Shown here one piece after another: positions 62,001-64,000 of a stretch of DNA of 64,000 nt. Below the pieces are notes generated by a model. That model made no database searches. It saw only the letters and a program-made list of their open reading frames with translations, and was not told the DNA's origin. The stretch lies in NCBI GenBank assembly GCA_020636915.1, contig JACJWV010000017.1, positions 45,835-109,834 on the forward strand. The letters are read 5' to 3'. Numbering within the stretch: position 1 is the stretch's first letter; the number at the start of each line of letters is the position of its first letter. Origin of the DNA: Nocardioides sp. Its GTDB lineage: Bacteria; Actinomycetota; Actinomycetes; Propionibacteriales; Nocardioidaceae. A program made the translations under genes and the position numbers.

Positions 62001-62161
62001 CCAGCCTCCGTGTTGCTCGCGCGCCGCAGCAGTGGCCGGGGTCCTCACGATTATGGGGGTCACAACGGTCCGACGTCCCGGGATCGGGCGTCCGGCGGCT
62101 TCCTAGTCGCGGCAGTTGAGTGCTTCTCGGCGCTGGTCCTCGACGTCATCCGTGTCGGCAG

Positions 62162-62710
62162 CTAGACCCGCCCGGTGATCCGAACTCGGTGATCCCGCTC
62201 CTGCGCTGGCTCCGTACCACCGGCAGTGAGCGCACCGCATCCCGCGAGGAACGCCCCCAGTGCCGCGCACACCAGAGCCTGCTCCACGGCCCGTGCCCAC
62301 ACGTACTCGCCGCTCGTCACGCACGTGCGCGCCCCGTGGTCACTCAGGTAGTACGGGCACGACGGTGGGCCGTCGTCTGCCGCCTGGCCGTCCAGGCTCG
62401 CCATCGCGAACGCCCCGACCAACCAGCCCGTGACGAACACGAAACCAGCCGCGGCCAGCAGCGGACGGGGCGCCACCCCGAACACCCCCGCCAACGAGCG
62501 GGTCCGGCTGGCGTCAACGCCGGTACGGCGCGAGGCCACGGCGACGAACGCATGCACCACCGCCACCGCGAGCAGCGCTCCCGGCACGACGAGCAGCAGC
62601 CAGGAAACGGGGTGACCCGCGGCCCTGACGCCGCAGGCCAACGCGACGCACGCGGCACCAAACCCGACATACAGGACCGCCGGCCACCGTACAGTTCGGG
62701 AAGGGGTCAT
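62162..62710 (-). CDS. Membrane protein, 182 aa, unknown function
   Basis: Starts at ATG 62710. Four hydrophobic helices at about 9-26, 35-57, 82-103 and 140-160. An external loop PSCPYYLSDHGARTCVTSGE carries two Cys that could be disulphide-linked. The family is not recognised. It is on the same strand as the 63-aa membrane protein, 161 bp upstream of it. Confidence 0.65.
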   Translation of the reverse strand: MTPSRTVRWPAVLYVGFGAACVALACGVRAAGHPVSWLLLVVPGALLAVAVVHAFVAVASRRTGVDASRTRSLAGVFGVAPRPLLAAAGFVFVTGWLVGAFAMASLDGQAADDGPPSCPYYLSDHGARTCVTSGEYVWARAVEQALVCAALGAFLAGCGALTAGGTEPAQERDHRVRITGRV

Positions 62711-62890
62711 CCGTTCATCACGGCTCCGAGCGTGCCCTAGCCCGGCGCGAACCGCCACCGATTAGGCACATCCCGGATCTTCAAGCGCCCCGGTCTCCAT
62801 CGGAGCGCAGACCGGACGCATCCGCACTGGCGTAACTCCCGCCCTGCGGCAGAAGAGTGCGACCGCTCGTGGATCCGGCAGGATGAGAGC

Positions 62891-63106
62891 ATGTCCAGGA
62901 ACGAGATCGCCTGTCCCACGTGCGGCAGCACCGAGCTCACCTCCGGCCTGATTGTCGGCAGGTCTCCGGGCGTCAAGTTCAAGGAGAGACGCGGGGTCCT
63001 TGGTGACCTGGCCGGTATCCCGCTTACGACGGGCCTCTTCAACCACAGCGCGCCTGCATTTCGATGCGCTGCCTGCAGAACCGTGGTCATACAGCCGGAG
63101 CGCTGA
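62891..63106 (+). CDS. Small zinc-ribbon protein, 71 aa
   Basis: The protein begins MSRNEIACPTCGSTELTSGL and ends with FRCAACRTVVIQPER; the two C-x-x-C pairs make a zinc ribbon. The middle is basic and hydrophobic (VKFKERRGVLGDLAGIPLTT). ATG 62891 follows CAGGAT (62879-62884) by 6 nt, a leaderless layout. Likely a nucleic-acid or protein binder; nothing more can be said. Confidence 0.65.
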   Translation: MSRNEIACPTCGSTELTSGLIVGRSPGVKFKERRGVLGDLAGIPLTTGLFNHSAPAFRCAACRTVVIQPER

Positions 63107-63175
63107 ACTTCGGCGCGATCAGCGGCGATTGAGGAACAGACCAAGTGACTTGGCGCGTCATGCAAAGGTGTCTCC

Positions 63176-63508
63176 GTGACGAACGCCCTCGACGAACTGG
63201 TGAGACTCTTCATCGCAAAGCTGCGCATGGACGGCACACTGGTCCAGCCCGCGGCGGAGGGCTCCAGGAACCTGTACGTCCAATACCGAGGTCAACACCT
63301 CACCCTCGTGCTGCCAGACGATGCCCTATCCAGCATGCTGGCGGACGGTGACGAACTCGCCCGCGACCTCTGGGGGTCAGGCGTCACCGCGAAGGAGGCC
63401 GTCGCGAGGTTGATGACGGTCCACCTAGAGGAGTCGTTGGAGACATCTCCCAGCGAGGACCTCGAAGGAACGTGGTTCTACGACGGCGGCTTCTTCGCAA
63501 AGAGATGA
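63176..63508 (+). CDS. Hypothetical protein, 110 aa
   Basis: From GTG 63176 the product reads TNALDELVRLFIAKLRMDGT, LYVQYRGQHLTLVLPDDALS and TAKEAVARLMTVHLEESLET, an alpha/beta protein ending WFYDGGFFAKR. AAAGGT lies 6 nt before the start. No family is recognised. The 233 bp after it up to 63741 show no gene. Confidence 0.55.
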   Translation: MTNALDELVRLFIAKLRMDGTLVQPAAEGSRNLYVQYRGQHLTLVLPDDALSSMLADGDELARDLWGSGVTAKEAVARLMTVHLEESLETSPSEDLEGTWFYDGGFFAKR

Positions 63509-63741
63509 GCCCGACGACGCGCGGCCCCTGTTGCCGCCTTCACGAGTCAGGTACGCACTGGCCGCGGCAAATGAGGAAGCTTTTCGCAACGGGGCCCGCG
63601 AATCACAGAATGGGAACTGCTGCGGATGCAATTCATTCGAGGCGCCCGCACCCAACGTCCACGGTAGGCCTCAACCAATGACTGACCGTCAAGATTCAAT
63701 GCCTGGGTTCCCCCGGCGCGGTTCGCCGCATGACGGGACTT

Positions 63742-63999
63742 CTAAGGCGGCGTTTCAGGTGGTGGCCGGTCGGCTGGGCGCGTCATTGCCGTTGATCGGG
63801 TGCTCAGGGATTGACCGAGCCGAGTGATGGCTTGGGTCAGGATCTGCGGGTTGGTTGCGAAGTTCAGGCGGACATGGTCTTGCCCGCCCGTTCCGAAGAC
63901 ATGCCCTGAGCTCAGCGCGACTCGGGCGTGGTCGAGGAAGTAGCGGGCGGGACCGGATAGGTCGCTCACGATTGCCGGCCCGTGAGGCGCCGGCTCGGT
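63742..63999 (-). CDS. PatB/MalY-type aminotransferase, C-terminal part
   Basis: The visible 85 residues (continuing beyond the right edge) read DLSGPARYFLDHARVALSSG, HVFGTGGQDHVRLNFATNPQ and ILTQAITRLGQSL. This is the small-domain end of PLP-dependent MalY/PatB cystathionine beta-lyase-like aminotransferases, with the substrate-carboxylate-binding Arg in HVRLNFATN. The active-site Lys lies outside the window. The gene is cut by the window edge; the Pro-rich last 20 residues are extra. Confidence 0.82.
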   Translation of the reverse strand, partial: TEPAPHGPAIVSDLSGPARYFLDHARVALSSGHVFGTGGQDHVRLNFATNPQILTQAITRLGQSLSTRSTAMTRPADRPPPETPP

Positions 64000-64000
64000 G

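Overview
The window is chromosomal DNA of a very GC-rich actinomycete. The closest fit is a Nocardioides-like member of the Nocardioidaceae. The reasons are an actinobacterial type A RNase P RNA, a DUF222/HNH endonuclease of the 13E12 type, a mycobacterial-style MhuD heme oxygenase, a fused RNase H/phosphatase like Rv2228c, and many genes with a TAnnnT -10 box 6-9 nt before the start codon, which implies leaderless mRNAs. The genus is inferred, not proven.

Layout. 1-3 kb: tail of an ABC-2 exporter (ATPase end, permease) and a DesK/LuxR-type two-component pair. 3-5.7 kb: secreted sugar dehydrogenase, small proteins, and a GNAT-TPR pair. 5.9-6.3 kb: rnpB, followed by a gene-free stretch with three strong hairpins that may be a second structured RNA. 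6.7-14 kb: two paralogous microproteins, a 70-aa protein, a Zn-alcohol dehydrogenase, and a tight operon of acyl/acetyl-CoA ligase, 2-oxoacid dehydrogenase E1-alpha, E1-beta, E2 and an acyl carrier protein. 14-18.8 kb: RNB ribonuclease, YaaA, a saccharopine-dehydrogenase-like protein and a Tat-exported metallo-beta-lactamase-fold hydrolase. 19-24.2 kb: DUF222 endonuclease, a P-loop kinase, and the RNase HI/phosphatase, zinc-ribbon and Nif3-like group. 24.2-27.3 kb: an iron locus (mhuD, feoA, feoB, Nfu-type protein). 27.3-34 kb: acyl-CoA synthetase, baeRF2-like protein, copper-chaperone/DyP operon, exonuclease III. 34-40.5 kb: an organosulfur-type acquisition locus (flavin reductases, LysR, SsuABC-like transporter, DszA/NtaA-like monooxygenase) in which two promoters share one palindromic operator. 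40.6-45 kb: fused cupredoxin/multicopper oxidase followed by gene debris. 45-47.8 kb: beta-propeller proteins and YchF. 48-57 kb: two SulP transporters, a second metallo-beta-lactamase-fold protein, a MalT-like LuxR regulator, and an AI-2E transporter, with shared inverted repeats upstream of three units. 57-64 kb: an intact IS256-family element with target duplications, a tyrosine recombinase, and a block of short orphan genes, ending in a cut-off aminotransferase.

How the parts may work together. DosR/DevR-like boxes lie about 44 nt before the apparent starts of both microproteins, the ligase-dehydrogenase-ACP operon and feoAB. This suggests one low-oxygen or redox regulon that joins carbon flux to ferrous iron uptake. 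The sulfur locus is a coherent desulfonation module: uptake, reduced flavin supply, monooxygenase and a LysR-type control gene.

The most unusual items are the ACP-linked 2-oxoacid dehydrogenase operon and its E2, in which one subunit-binding domain is scrambled by two compensating frameshifts; the structured region beside rnpB; the microprotein pair; and a CTG start codon on the zinc-ribbon gene. All functional statements come from reading the sequence; no searches were run.
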